Shown here piece after piece: positions 9,417 through 18,505 of a stretch of 42,440 bases of DNA (position 1 is its first letter; every line of letters begins with the position of its first letter). A program made the translations under genes and the position numbers. The DNA comes from Candidatus Atribacteria bacterium. Lineage in GTDB: Bacteria; Atribacterota; Phoenicimicrobiia; Phoenicimicrobiales; Stramentimicrobiaceae. The DNA is taken from NCBI GenBank assembly GCA_029556475.1, contig JAKQEP010000122.1, forward strand, positions 1 through 42,440, given 5' to 3'. Below the pieces are notes generated by a model. It had not been told where the DNA came from, did no database searches, and saw only the letters and a list, made by a program, of their open reading frames with translations.

Positions 9417-11312
9417 TTGTTTGTACCACACTTTAAGTATGATGTTATAGTTATTGGGGCTGGGCATGCTGGTTGTGAGGCGGGTCTAGCAGCAGCACGC
9501 CGTGGTGCTAAGACCTTGCTGGTCACCTCCAATATGGATAATATTGCCCTACTGCCCTGTAATCCTGCTATCGGAGGTCCTGGTAAGGGACATGTGGCAA
9601 GGGAGATTGATGCTTTGGGTGGAGAGTTAGCAAAAAATACCGATAAATGTACTCTGCACATTCGTATGCTCAATACCAGCAAAGGACCGGCTATGTGGGC
9701 ATTAAGGGCACAGGTGGATAAGAACAGATATGTGAGAGAGATGATTAAAACCATCGAAAAGGAACCAAATCTGACACTGCTTCAGGAAATGGTCTGTAAG
9801 TTATTAATTAAAGAGGATACCATTGAGGGAGTTGAAACACAGGGAGGTATGCAAATTTTTGCACCTGCTGTTATTTTAACTGCTGGTACCTTTTTAGATG
9901 GTAAGATTTATATAGGAAAAGTGTGTTTTAGTGCCGGTCGGGCAGGAGAATTAGCCTCTGTTGAGCTGGCTAATCAGCTCAAAGAATTAGATTTTAAGAC
10001 AACGCGGTTTAATACTTCTACTCCTCTACGCATTAATAGAAGAAGTATTGATTTTTCTGAATTGGGTGAACAGAAAAGCGCTGATGAGCCACTCGCCTTC
10101 TCTTTTGATTCGGAAAAGAAGGTTTATAATGAACATAGTGTCTATATCGCTAGAACTAACCTAAAGACCCAACAGGTAATTGAAAAATACCTTAAGCAGG
10201 TATCTCTGCTAAGTGGTGCTGTTGAAAGTACTTCTGCCAGATATTGCCCTACCATTGAGGATAAAGTTGTTCGTTTCCCACACCATAATACCCACCAACT
10301 ATTCCTGGAACCGGAAAGTGTTACCGGTGAAGAGATTTATGTACAGGGATTTTTTACCAGCCTTCCTCCTATTGCCCAGTTGGAGGCATTACAAACCGTT
10401 AAGGGGCTGGAAAATTGTGAAATTGTCCGATATGGATATTCAATAGAATATGATATTATCCTGCCTTTTCAGCTAAAATATTCCCTGGAGACTAAAAAGA
10501 TTAAAGGTTTGTTTTTAGCAGGACAGGTTAATGGAACATCTGGCTATGAGGAGGCTGCTGAACAGGGTCTGATTGCGGGAATTAATGCGATTCAGCTGCT
10601 AAATAAAGAAGAACCTTTTATTCTGGATCGCTCAGAAGCCTATATTGCAGTAGCAATAGATGACCTGGTTACCAAAGGTGTAAATGAACCATATCGCCTC
10701 AGGACTGGACTGGCCGAATACCGCCTCTTGCTGCGACAGGATAATGCTGATTTAAGATTAACTCCCTATGGCTATAAGTATAGTTTGATCTCAAAGGAGA
10801 GATATGAAAAATTTTTAGCAAAAAAAGAATCTATAGAACGGGAAATAAAAAGATTAAATGATGTGAAGGTATATCCCAATGAGGACACCAATAAAAAACT
10901 GGAACAGCTTAATACTCCATCAATTCAAAAACAGATTACTTTAGCCGATTTAATCACCCGCCCCGGTTTAAATTACAGTAATACTGCGGTTTTAGATGAG
11001 GAGAGGCCACAATTAAACTCAGAAGTAATCAACCAGGTGGAAATTCAAGTAAAATACTCCGGTTATATTGCCAGACAGGAAGAGGAAGTGAGAAGATTTA
11101 AAAAGAATGAGAATTACAAAATCCCTGTTGATATTGATTACTCTCAAGTTTACGGAATCTCTCATGAAGGTAGACAAAGATTTTCGGAAATAAGGCCGTT
11201 ATCCCTGGGCCAGGCCAGCCGGATACCAGGGATAACCCCCTCTGATATTACCGCCTTAATGATTAACCTGGAAAAATTAAGACGAACGAGGAAAGATAAT
11301 AATCACCAATAG
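9417..11312 (+). CDS. mnmG: tRNA uridine-5-carboxymethylaminomethyl modification enzyme MnmG (GidA)
   Basis: FAD protein that with MnmE installs the carboxymethylaminomethyl group on wobble U34 of tRNAs. Visible: YDVIVIGAGHAGCEA at the N-terminus (FAD-binding), PCNPAIGGPGKGHVAREIDALGG, RYCPTIEDKVVRF with the conserved Cys, and QVNGTSGYEEAAEQGL. The frame opens at TTG 9384, but TTG 9417 has GAGG eight bases upstream and gives a normal N-terminus close to the FAD motif, so 9417 is preferred (631 residues). One of only three recognised plus-strand protein genes with support; it converges on folD. No mnmE, rsmG or parAB neighbours, unlike the usual replication-origin cluster. Confidence 0.96.
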   Translation: MFVPHFKYDVIVIGAGHAGCEAGLAAARRGAKTLLVTSNMDNIALLPCNPAIGGPGKGHVAREIDALGGELAKNTDKCTLHIRMLNTSKGPAMWALRAQVDKNRYVREMIKTIEKEPNLTLLQEMVCKLLIKEDTIEGVETQGGMQIFAPAVILTAGTFLDGKIYIGKVCFSAGRAGELASVELANQLKELDFKTTRFNTSTPLRINRRSIDFSELGEQKSADEPLAFSFDSEKKVYNEHSVYIARTNLKTQQVIEKYLKQVSLLSGAVESTSARYCPTIEDKVVRFPHHNTHQLFLEPESVTGEEIYVQGFFTSLPPIAQLEALQTVKGLENCEIVRYGYSIEYDIILPFQLKYSLETKKIKGLFLAGQVNGTSGYEEAAEQGLIAGINAIQLLNKEEPFILDRSEAYIAVAIDDLVTKGVNEPYRLRTGLAEYRLLLRQDNADLRLTPYGYKYSLISKERYEKFLAKKESIEREIKRLNDVKVYPNEDTNKKLEQLNTPSIQKQITLADLITRPGLNYSNTAVLDEERPQLNSEVINQVEIQVKYSGYIARQEEEVRRFKKNENYKIPVDIDYSQVYGISHEGRQRFSEIRPLSLGQASRIPGITPSDITALMINLEKLRRTRKDNNHQ

Positions 11313-11376
11313 ATGTGATAATTATATTATGAATGATTATTAAAAAAGTATTTAATGATTTGGCTTTTTTTTGACA

Positions 11377-12249
11377 CTACCTGAGCAGTTGTCTTTCTGC
11401 TGCCAGCAGGGTGTTTTTCATAAGCATCATATTGGTTATCGGCCCCACTCCACCAGGAACGGGAGTAATTTTGGAGGCAAGTGGAGAAACTTCTTCAAAA
11501 TCAACATCTCCCACCAATTTCCCTTCCTCTTCATTGGTACCCACATCTATGACTATGGTGCCCTCTTTAATCATTTCCCCTTTAATTAACCTGATAGAAC
11601 CTGCAGCTGCCACTACAATATCACCCTTCCGTGTAAAAGAAGCCAGATCTTTCGTTCTGGAGTGGCAAATAGTAACTGTGGCATTGGCATTAGGTATCTT
11701 TAAAAGCAGGATAAGAGCCAGGGGTTTGCCCACCACACTACTTCTACCAACAATAACTACATGCTTGCCTTCAACCTCAATCTTCTCCCTTTTTAAGATC
11801 TCAAAAACTGCATCAGGTGTACAGGGTAAAAAATCGGGATTCCCCATGGCCAGTTTACCCATATTAACCGGATTAAAACAATCCACATCCTTAGCGGGAG
11901 ATAATGCTTCGCGTATTTTATCCTCATTGATAGGTTTGGGAAGAGGAGTCTGAACGATTATACCATGAACTGCTCTGTCTTTATTTAGTTGGTCTAATAA
12001 GTCCAATAATTGTTCTTCAGTTGTTTGTCCAGATAGGGCATGTTTTTCAAAATCAAAATTGACCTTCTGGCAACTCTTTTCAATCATACGAACGTAAAAC
12101 AAAGCAGCAGGGTCATCACCTACAATAACCACCGAAAGTTTTGGTTTCATAGCTGTTTTTTGGAAGAATTGAGCAGAATCTAACTTCAATTCCTCACCAA
12201 TAGCATCAGCAATACTTTTTCCTTTGATTATGTTGTCTTCCCTATTCAT
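11377..12249 (-). CDS. folD: FolD-type methylene-THF dehydrogenase/cyclohydrolase with altered cyclohydrolase site
   Basis: Interconverts 5,10-methylene-THF, methenyl-THF and 10-formyl-THF in one-carbon metabolism. 290 residues from ATG 12249, which lies eight bases after GGGAG (an ATG at 12255 is too close). Conserved features: GIIVQTPLP with the active-site Gln, KDVDCFNPVNMGKL, the Rossmann loop VIVGRSSVVGKPLA, and PVPGGVGPIT near the end. The family motif YVxxKxK reads YVRMIEK here: the first Lys, needed for cyclohydrolase activity, is Ile, while the second is kept. The protein may thus be dehydrogenase-only, or use another residue. The gene converges on mnmG with 64 bases between. Confidence 0.93.
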   Translation of the reverse strand: MNREDNIIKGKSIADAIGEELKLDSAQFFQKTAMKPKLSVVIVGDDPAALFYVRMIEKSCQKVNFDFEKHALSGQTTEEQLLDLLDQLNKDRAVHGIIVQTPLPKPINEDKIREALSPAKDVDCFNPVNMGKLAMGNPDFLPCTPDAVFEILKREKIEVEGKHVVIVGRSSVVGKPLALILLLKIPNANATVTICHSRTKDLASFTRKGDIVVAAAGSIRLIKGEMIKEGTIVIDVGTNEEEGKLVGDVDFEEVSPLASKITPVPGGVGPITNMMLMKNTLLAAERQLLR

Positions 12250-12437
12250 TATCATAACTCCCTTTTTTTGTTATTTTTTATCTTTCTTCTGAAATTGCCC
12301 TTAATATCTTCATTTAAATTTTAGATTTTTCTGTGAAGCATGATTTAATACAATTATAAAATAAGTGCTGATCTTCCGCAAAAATATTTTTTAAATTAAA
12401 ACTGTAGAGATAATAGTTGTAATAATTAGATAATTGA

Positions 12438-12468
12438 TAAAAAATTTTACACTGTTCTCATGTAAAAT
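12438..12468 (-). terminator. Intrinsic terminator after the LysM-M23 gene
   Basis: On the minus strand ATTTTACA and TGTAAAAT (8 bp, 9-base loop) are followed directly by a run of five T. It begins about 14 bases after the stop codon at 12482. The stem is AT-only apart from one pair, so strength is uncertain. Confidence 0.5.
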
Positions 12469-12481
12469 ATTTATCTAAAAT

Positions 12482-14440
12482 CTACGGTAAGTAGTTTAAG
12501 GGGTTAACCGGTTTGCTATTTTCCCTGACTTCAAAATGGAGGTGTGAACCTGTAGCATTGCCTGTGGCACCAAGTCGGGCAATAACTTCACCCTTACTGA
12601 CACTTTGCCCTTTTTGAACTAAATTGGCAGAATTATGAGCATAAACAGTAGAATATCCTCCCGGATGATCAATTATGATAATGTTACCATATCCACTGAT
12701 ACGTCCAGAAAAACTAACTTTACCGCTTTCGGCGGCTCTGACAGAATCCCCTGTTCGACCATCTATATCAATACCGGTATGATAATCACGCCTTCCGCCA
12801 AAAGTTCTGTTCCCAAAATGTGAAGTAATCAAACCCTTTATTGGCCAGGCAAAAGAAAGAGAGGTGCTGGAGCCGGAACTACCGCGAGCATTGGGTATAA
12901 CCAGTTTCTGCCCCACGGATAATCTGCTGTTTTCAGAAATGCCATTCGTACTGGTGATGGATTGCAGGCTAACCTGGTATTGCTGTGCAATACGCCAGAG
13001 AGTGTCACCTTTCTGGACATAATATACGACATCCTTTCTCTCAGCTGCCTGTGAAACAGAGGTACTGCTAACACCCTGATCAGCAGCGGTGGCAGAAGCA
13101 GGTATGTTTAACTTTTGACCAACAGAGAGTCTGTTCACATTTTCTAAATCATTCAAACTCATAATATCGTACATTCTTATGTTAAACTTCTGGGCAATGC
13201 TGGATAGAGTGTCTCCCTTGGCAACGGTATATTCAACCACCGATGTTTTTATATTTTTTCCACCTATAGCCGGTATCTGCAACCTCTGACCCACAGATAA
13301 TTTATCTTTATTGATCAGGTAGTTAACCGCCACAATTCCCTCTACCGAAACAGCATATTTTTGGGCAATACCACATAAGGTATCCCCCGGTTTAACAGTA
13401 TAGTAAACAGTCTCTGTTTCTGCTATTTCTTTATCAGCTTGAATACTATTTTCTTTCTTTTCTTCTCCCGGGAGTTGTGCTAATTCAGGAGGAATCTGCC
13501 CATTTACTTTAACTTTAAGTCTCTGACCGGGGTAAATATAATCTCTGGTAGTAATCTGGTTAAGCTGACAGATTGTTTCAACAGGAGTATGGTATTTCTG
13601 GGAAATAGTAGAGATAGTCTCCCCATATAATACAATATGTTCTATATAGCTGCCCTCAGGTTCTTTCTCCTCTTTCTGGCCTGCTTTTTCTTTATTATCG
13701 CTGCTTTTTTCCCACAAAGGTATTTTAATAATCTGACCAATAGTTAATCTTTCTTCATTCTCCAAACCATTGGCTTGAGAAAGTTCTTTCAGGGAAACCT
13801 GGTAATTTTGAGCAATAGTCCAGAGGTTTTCTCCTGGTTTTACCACATATTCAATTTCATTGACTGATTCTTTGAATTCAAGATTTAATTCGGTGCTAAT
13901 TTCTTTCAGACTGGCTTTCTCTTCCTGGAAAGATAATATGGCCTGACTATCAGTACCTGTAGAATCATTATCACTGATACATATATCATTATTGTTGCTA
14001 TTACTAATGGGAATTTTAACCTCCTGTCCAATATACAATGAGTTGGGTTGTTTTAATTCATTTGCTTTGGACAGCTGTTCCAATGACAGGTGGTATTGTT
14101 GGGCAATCTCCCAGAGACTCTCTCCTTTTTTAACAGTATGTATGATCATTTGAGCTGATTCTGCCGTAATAAGGGAACCTGATTCACTTTGGGGAATTTT
14201 CAAGAGAAGCCCAGGGTGCAGGGTTTCTTTGGTATCAATATTGTTTGTTTGGGCAATTTCCTGTATGGATAACTGAAATTGCCGGGCAATTGACCAGAGG
14301 CAATCACCTTTTTGTATCTCGTAATCTATATAATCCTGAGCTAAAGCGACAAAAGTAAAACTGGTTAGAAAAAGAATGGTTAGCAATAACAATGGTATTA
14401 GCCCAGTTTTACAGATAAAAGCTTCTTTTTGGCAATCCAT
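12482..14440 (-). CDS. Exported peptidoglycan endopeptidase: seven LysM domains and M23 peptidase
   Basis: 652 residues. A hydrophobic signal segment covers residues ~12-35. Seven LysM modules follow (each of the form V-KGDTLW-IAQ-Y-VSL-L--N-----L-VGQ-L-IP), then a C-terminal M23 lysostaphin-type domain from ~residue 525. The zinc site is visible: His554 and Asp558 in HTGIDID, His633 and His635 in HLHFE. It should bind glycan strands through LysM and cut peptide cross-links outside the membrane. Modules 1 and 4 are the most divergent. Start ATG is immediately preceded by AGAAGG, an unusually close Shine-Dalgarno. A terminator-like hairpin follows the stop codon. Confidence 0.93.
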   Translation of the reverse strand: MDCQKEAFICKTGLIPLLLLTILFLTSFTFVALAQDYIDYEIQKGDCLWSIARQFQLSIQEIAQTNNIDTKETLHPGLLLKIPQSESGSLITAESAQMIIHTVKKGESLWEIAQQYHLSLEQLSKANELKQPNSLYIGQEVKIPISNSNNNDICISDNDSTGTDSQAILSFQEEKASLKEISTELNLEFKESVNEIEYVVKPGENLWTIAQNYQVSLKELSQANGLENEERLTIGQIIKIPLWEKSSDNKEKAGQKEEKEPEGSYIEHIVLYGETISTISQKYHTPVETICQLNQITTRDYIYPGQRLKVKVNGQIPPELAQLPGEEKKENSIQADKEIAETETVYYTVKPGDTLCGIAQKYAVSVEGIVAVNYLINKDKLSVGQRLQIPAIGGKNIKTSVVEYTVAKGDTLSSIAQKFNIRMYDIMSLNDLENVNRLSVGQKLNIPASATAADQGVSSTSVSQAAERKDVVYYVQKGDTLWRIAQQYQVSLQSITSTNGISENSRLSVGQKLVIPNARGSSGSSTSLSFAWPIKGLITSHFGNRTFGGRRDYHTGIDIDGRTGDSVRAAESGKVSFSGRISGYGNIIIIDHPGGYSTVYAHNSANLVQKGQSVSKGEVIARLGATGNATGSHLHFEVRENSKPVNPLNYLP

Positions 14441-14698
14441 CCTTCTATAACACCTAATAAATTAAATTTAATTATTGTATCTCCGACTGGGTTACAAGAA
14501 GAGATATTCTATTTTTAAGTTGGGTAAGTCAAAATAAGGAAGAATTTTATCTTTTTACCATTATATTATATTCTTTGAAAAAAATGCAAGAAATTTAGAA
14601 ATTTTATTTATAGTACATTAATATATAGAGAGCTATACCAGACATAACGTCTCTAAATACAGCACCCCGAGAGAGAATCTTTCAGGTAGACTGTTCTA

Positions 14699-14881
14699 TT
14701 ATTTACTTCCTTTCTGGTGCAATTGTTCTTCCAGATAGGTATCAATAGCTTCTTTTTTAAAACGCCATATTCTTCCGATCTTTATAGCTGGTATTTTATC
14801 CTCTCTTGCCCATTGGTAGATGGTCAGAGGTTTAACCTGCAGATATTCTGCTACTTGTTTTGCAGTTAGATATTCTTCCAT
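14699..14881 (-). CDS. Excisionase-family (MerR-like HTH) DNA-binding protein
   Basis: 60 residues: YLTAKQVAEYLQVKPLTIYQWAREDKIPAIKIGRIWRFKKEAIDTYL is a complete helix-turn-helix of the AlpA/excisionase type (winged helix, W-R-F-K before the last helix). Such small proteins act as recombination directionality factors in mobile elements, but many stand-alone chromosomal copies are simple regulators. No integrase, att site or phage gene is near. Start ATG has GAGGAG six bases upstream and overlaps the stop codon of a 31-residue leader ORF in the arrangement TAATG. Target unknown; the neighbouring envelope genes are candidates only by position. Confidence 0.88.
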   Translation of the reverse strand: MEEYLTAKQVAEYLQVKPLTIYQWAREDKIPAIKIGRIWRFKKEAIDTYLEEQLHQKGSK

Positions 14882-14976
14882 TATCTTCTCCTCTCTACAA
14901 TAGAAAAAGTTTTAGTATCTCTTAGCGCTAAATCAGTGTCCTTATAGGTAATAAAGTCCAAGGTCCGTATGCTCAT
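14881..14976 (-). CDS. Possible 31-residue leader ORF coupled to the excisionase-like gene
   Basis: Opens MSIRTLDFI and ends VERRR; its TAA overlaps the ATG of the next gene (TAATG), the classic arrangement for translational coupling. The upstream bases GAGAGAG are a poor ribosome site. No similarity recognised. It is mildly hydrophilic, and its codons look unremarkable. It lies inside the ~160-base leader made from the promoter at 15049-15077. Confidence 0.4.
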   Translation of the reverse strand: MSIRTLDFITYKDTDLALRDTKTFSIVERRR

Positions 14977-15048
14977 CTCTCTCACTTTATCCTGGACTGT
15001 TTTATTATAAAGACCTGAAAAAATAAAAATATTTAATTATTATTGTCT

Positions 15049-15077
15049 ATTCTATGGTTTTTTTATGGTATTGTCAA
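15049..15077 (-). promoter_or_regulatory. Near-consensus promoter of the excisionase-like gene
   Basis: On the minus strand TTGACA (15077-15072), a 17-base spacer and TAGAAT (15054-15049). It lies 35 bases downstream of the lytic transglycosylase stop codon, so the small gene is transcribed on its own rather than only by read-through. Confidence 0.7.
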
Positions 15078-15111
15078 ATTTAGGTCTATCTTTATCTTAG
15101 TTTTTGTAATT

Positions 15112-17403
15112 TTAATAAATAATTTTATAGATAAGATAGGAACGCATAACTTTTTTAATATGTTCGGCTGTCTCTTTATAGGGAATATTTTCAATAAAAA
15201 CATCTATATCGCTCATATCGGTTGTTTCTACCCACTTATCAGTAATGCCCGGACCAGCATTATACCCCGAAATAATCAAAAAAGTGTTCATATTAAACCT
15301 TTCCTGTAAATATTTTAAATACCAGTTTCCTAAATTAATATTAAGTTCCGGTTCAAAGAGTGAATCATATTCAAACTCCTTATAATTGAGTTTTTGAGAA
15401 ATCCATTCACCGGTAGAGAAAATGATCTGCATTAACCCCCTGGCTCCTGCCCTTGATTCGGCATAAGGATTAAAATGACTCTCTTCTCTCATAATGGACC
15501 AAACAAGATAGGGATCCACCTGGTATAAAGAGGCAGTTTGTTTTATATATTCCTCATAGAAAATAGGAAAGGCATATTGCCACACCATAAAAGGAAACTC
15601 TCTGTTATTAGCAGACAATAGATAATCAAGTATAGCCTGGGCACAACTGACCGACTGATAATATTCTCCGGCTTCAGCATAGACCTGCATAAGTAGAAGT
15701 TGTAAGTAGAGGTTTTCAGATTCCTTTTTTAAGGCATTTTTTATTTCCTGAACAGATTCTTGATATAATTTAAGGAACATTAGTAGCTCTGCCCGATATG
15801 TTGCTAACTGGGCTCTTTTATCCTGAGGGAAATGGCTCTGTTTAAAACTATCAGGGGTAATTGTTTTACATTGTTCAATAATATTCTCCAGATTATGTTC
15901 ATCGCTTTTCATTTCTATCGGAATTCTAAAGGAATAATAGCTATCTGGGAATTGGGTTAATAAACGTTCATACCATTTCATCCCTTCCGCCTTATCCGTG
16001 GGATATAACAGTTTCCCCAGCCAGTATAAGGCATCATCTGCCTGATTGCCTTGGGGAAAATGCTCATAAATAAATTGATAATAGTACAATGCCTCAGAAA
16101 CAGAATTCTGATTGGTATAATAACGGGACAATTCCCAGGCTGCCTCTTGCGCCAGCGAAGATTCCGGAAAATCAAGGAGCAGCTTCTTTAAATACAAGAT
16201 CCCTTCCTCCGTCTTATTCTCCAAAAAGCCAATTTCTGACTGACGAAAATAGGACAATTGGGCAAAAAAATGCTCTGGAAACTTTTCTATTATCTCTCTA
16301 TACTTTTCAATAGCCCAGCTGCGATTCCCGGTAGAGAGTAGTGCACCGGCATAGAGATATAAAGTTCTTACTATTACATCTTCCTGGTTATCAGTATCTT
16401 TAAAGTTATCTAAGATATAAAGACACTCATCTATTGCCCTCTGGTACTCACCCTGATAATAAATAGCCCTGGCTTTATGATAATGTATTCGGGGTAGATC
16501 AATCTGCCCGGCATATTTCTCAATCATTTCCTGATAAACCATTTCTGCCATTTTATATCGGCCATAATTAAATATAGTTTCAGCAAAAAATAAGGACAAA
16601 TCTGGCGGTATCTCAAGCAGCATATTCTCTTTTACCTCTTGAAATCTATTTATATATAAATTTTCCTGCCAGGAAATCCTTTCTCGTTCATAACGATTTT
16701 CTATGATTTCCCTCAGATAGTTCAATGAATCGAGATATTCCCCTTCTTCCCATAAAGTATCACACATTTTAATAAAAACTTTTGCTTTAAACTTTTCTTC
16801 TGCTGAAGTCTCCACCGCCAAATAACATTCCTGCCAGAATAGCTCCTCCTGATTGGATTCCTGATAGAGCAATGCCAGCTGGTAGTGTACCAGAGGACTC
16901 AAGGCACTTTGGGGGTATTGTGCGATAATCTCTGAATACGATTTTATAGCATTATTGATGTCCTTTATATTCTGATAGGCTCGTGCCAACAAATAAATTA
17001 CATATTCCTGTATAACGGGCACCAGGGTAAGAAGGTCCTCATAGATTCTTATTGCTGATTCCCAGCGTTTTAAGTTTTCATAGCATTGGGCGCTTAATAA
17101 CTGGCTTTTTAAATAGAAGGGAATATACAGGTTGTTATACTCAATTTTTTCTAATTCTGTGATAGCCATACTGGAATACCCGTTTTCCAGATAAGCAAGG
17201 GCATTGTTAAAATAGGCCTTCTGGACTGAAAATCCGCCGTCTTTTTCTAAAAGATAAGAAAGCTGAAAAATTTTAAGCTGCTTCTCAGCTCTTGCAGCCT
17301 CATCCTCCTGCTTGGCAAATATAGTTGAAGAAAGTATTAATACAACCAGTAATAGGGAAAAAATAAATAAGATTTTTTTTAGCTGATTGTGAAAATTGTT
17401 CAA
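15112..17403 (-). CDS. Exported lytic transglycosylase with TPR superhelix (Slt70-like layout)
   Basis: 763 residues. A signal peptide or N-terminal membrane anchor (residues ~9-31) is followed by ~560 residues of helical TPR-like repeats (many pairs such as ALYYYQFIYEHFPQGNQADDALYWLGKLL), and a C-terminal SLT domain from ~residue 625. Catalytic Glu641 sits in MREESHFNP; GARGLMQI and SGYNAGPG are the other SLT signatures. It should cleave glycan strands with formation of anhydro-muropeptides. The start is TTG, with GGGAG eleven bases upstream. It is 37 bases downstream of the hisC-like gene in the same direction, so it probably belongs to the MsrAB-hisC-slt unit. Confidence 0.92.
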   Translation of the reverse strand: MNNFHNQLKKILFIFSLLLVVLILSSTIFAKQEDEAARAEKQLKIFQLSYLLEKDGGFSVQKAYFNNALAYLENGYSSMAITELEKIEYNNLYIPFYLKSQLLSAQCYENLKRWESAIRIYEDLLTLVPVIQEYVIYLLARAYQNIKDINNAIKSYSEIIAQYPQSALSPLVHYQLALLYQESNQEELFWQECYLAVETSAEEKFKAKVFIKMCDTLWEEGEYLDSLNYLREIIENRYERERISWQENLYINRFQEVKENMLLEIPPDLSLFFAETIFNYGRYKMAEMVYQEMIEKYAGQIDLPRIHYHKARAIYYQGEYQRAIDECLYILDNFKDTDNQEDVIVRTLYLYAGALLSTGNRSWAIEKYREIIEKFPEHFFAQLSYFRQSEIGFLENKTEEGILYLKKLLLDFPESSLAQEAAWELSRYYTNQNSVSEALYYYQFIYEHFPQGNQADDALYWLGKLLYPTDKAEGMKWYERLLTQFPDSYYSFRIPIEMKSDEHNLENIIEQCKTITPDSFKQSHFPQDKRAQLATYRAELLMFLKLYQESVQEIKNALKKESENLYLQLLLMQVYAEAGEYYQSVSCAQAILDYLLSANNREFPFMVWQYAFPIFYEEYIKQTASLYQVDPYLVWSIMREESHFNPYAESRAGARGLMQIIFSTGEWISQKLNYKEFEYDSLFEPELNINLGNWYLKYLQERFNMNTFLIISGYNAGPGITDKWVETTDMSDIDVFIENIPYKETAEHIKKVMRSYLIYKIIY

Positions 17404-17440
17404 TTAGCGGAAGTCTCCCTAAAAATTAAAAAAAATTATT

Positions 17441-18448
17441 CTAAGAAGTATTTTCTGGAAATCTTTTCAGTAGTTCTAAGACAAAGGACATTTCTTCCTG
17501 GTTACTTATGGTAAAACGAAGGTATTGGTTATCGAGACCTGAGAATTCCTGCTCCCAGCCGGCAACGGTAAAGACTTTCTCTCCTCTTAAAAAATTCCAT
17601 ATCTTTCTGGCTTTTTCCTCAGTAGTAAAATCAACTAAAACAAAATTTGTTTTAGAGGGTAAGACCATTATATTCAGACCTTTTAGTCCGGCAATAAAGA
17701 AGTCTCTTGTCCGGGCAATTTCCTGCCATATATTTTGAAAATAATCCAAATATTTTAATACCTTAATACCTGCCCTCTCTGCCATTTTATTTACTCTAAA
17801 GTGTTGTCCATAGCGGGCAATTTCAACAATGTTTTTGGATGAAGAAACAGCAAAGCCAAGTCTTAACCCTGCCAGACCAAAATTCTTTGAAAAACTCCGG
17901 GAAATTGCTAAATTTGGATATTGCTCAATTAAATCCACCACTGATTCACCTAAGTATTCATAATTGCACTCATCTACCGCCACAATCCCTGGTGCAATAT
18001 CTAATACCCTTTTTATTTCCTCCCGTGGAATAGAAGAACCAGTTGGATTGTTAGGGTTACAGATCCAGATAAGGCTGGCTTTTTTCAAATCTTCTTCACA
18101 ATAAACCAGGCGGTAATTATGCCCCTCTAAACAAGGGACGAATTTTTTATTCAATCCATTTCGCTCTGCACTAACCTCATACTGGGAAAAAGTAGGAATG
18201 GGAATGAGGATTAATCTATTTCCAAAAGCTCGGGTAATAGACTCAATTACCTCATCAGAACCATTGGCAGGTAGAATACAATCCGGTGCAATATCCGTAT
18301 ATTCGGCTAATTTAGCAGACAGGGTTTTATAAGAGCCCCCACTGGGGTATTCATTCATAAATGCCAGCTCTTCAGACAATTCCTGCACAAATTGCTCAGG
18401 CAGGGGGTATTTCAGGCTGGAATGCTCTAAATGTATTTCCTTTCTCAT
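17441..18448 (-). CDS. Histidinol-phosphate aminotransferase-like PLP enzyme
   Basis: 335 residues from ATG 18448 (the frame also opens at TTG 18475). Fold type I aminotransferase: CNPNNPTGSS, VDECNYEY, and the PLP lysine in SRSFSKNFGLAGLRLGF (Lys188). Length and motifs fit the HisC family, but CobD (threonine-phosphate decarboxylase) and other HisC-like transaminases are equally similar. No histidine or cobalamin biosynthesis genes are near, so substrate is left open. Located between MsrAB (57 bases upstream) and the lytic transglycosylase. Confidence 0.85.
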   Translation of the reverse strand: MRKEIHLEHSSLKYPLPEQFVQELSEELAFMNEYPSGGSYKTLSAKLAEYTDIAPDCILPANGSDEVIESITRAFGNRLILIPIPTFSQYEVSAERNGLNKKFVPCLEGHNYRLVYCEEDLKKASLIWICNPNNPTGSSIPREEIKRVLDIAPGIVAVDECNYEYLGESVVDLIEQYPNLAISRSFSKNFGLAGLRLGFAVSSSKNIVEIARYGQHFRVNKMAERAGIKVLKYLDYFQNIWQEIARTRDFFIAGLKGLNIMVLPSKTNFVLVDFTTEEKARKIWNFLRGEKVFTVAGWEQEFSGLDNQYLRFTISNQEEMSFVLELLKRFPENTS

Positions 18449-18505
18449 CTTTCTCTCATCTTTACTTTTTCTCAACTATTCTTTTACTTTATTAAGAATT
18501 AATGT

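Noticed and set aside
14626-14696. Glycine-riboswitch-like wording on the plus strand (AGAGAGC ... AATCTTTCAGGTAGACTG)
   Set aside because: The central conserved GCCGAAGG part is missing, and no plus-strand gene follows; both neighbours are on the minus strand.
14699-14881. Prophage or integrative element boundary
   Set aside because: Only an excisionase-type protein; no integrase, att repeats or phage genes, and neighbouring genes are normal chromosomal ones.
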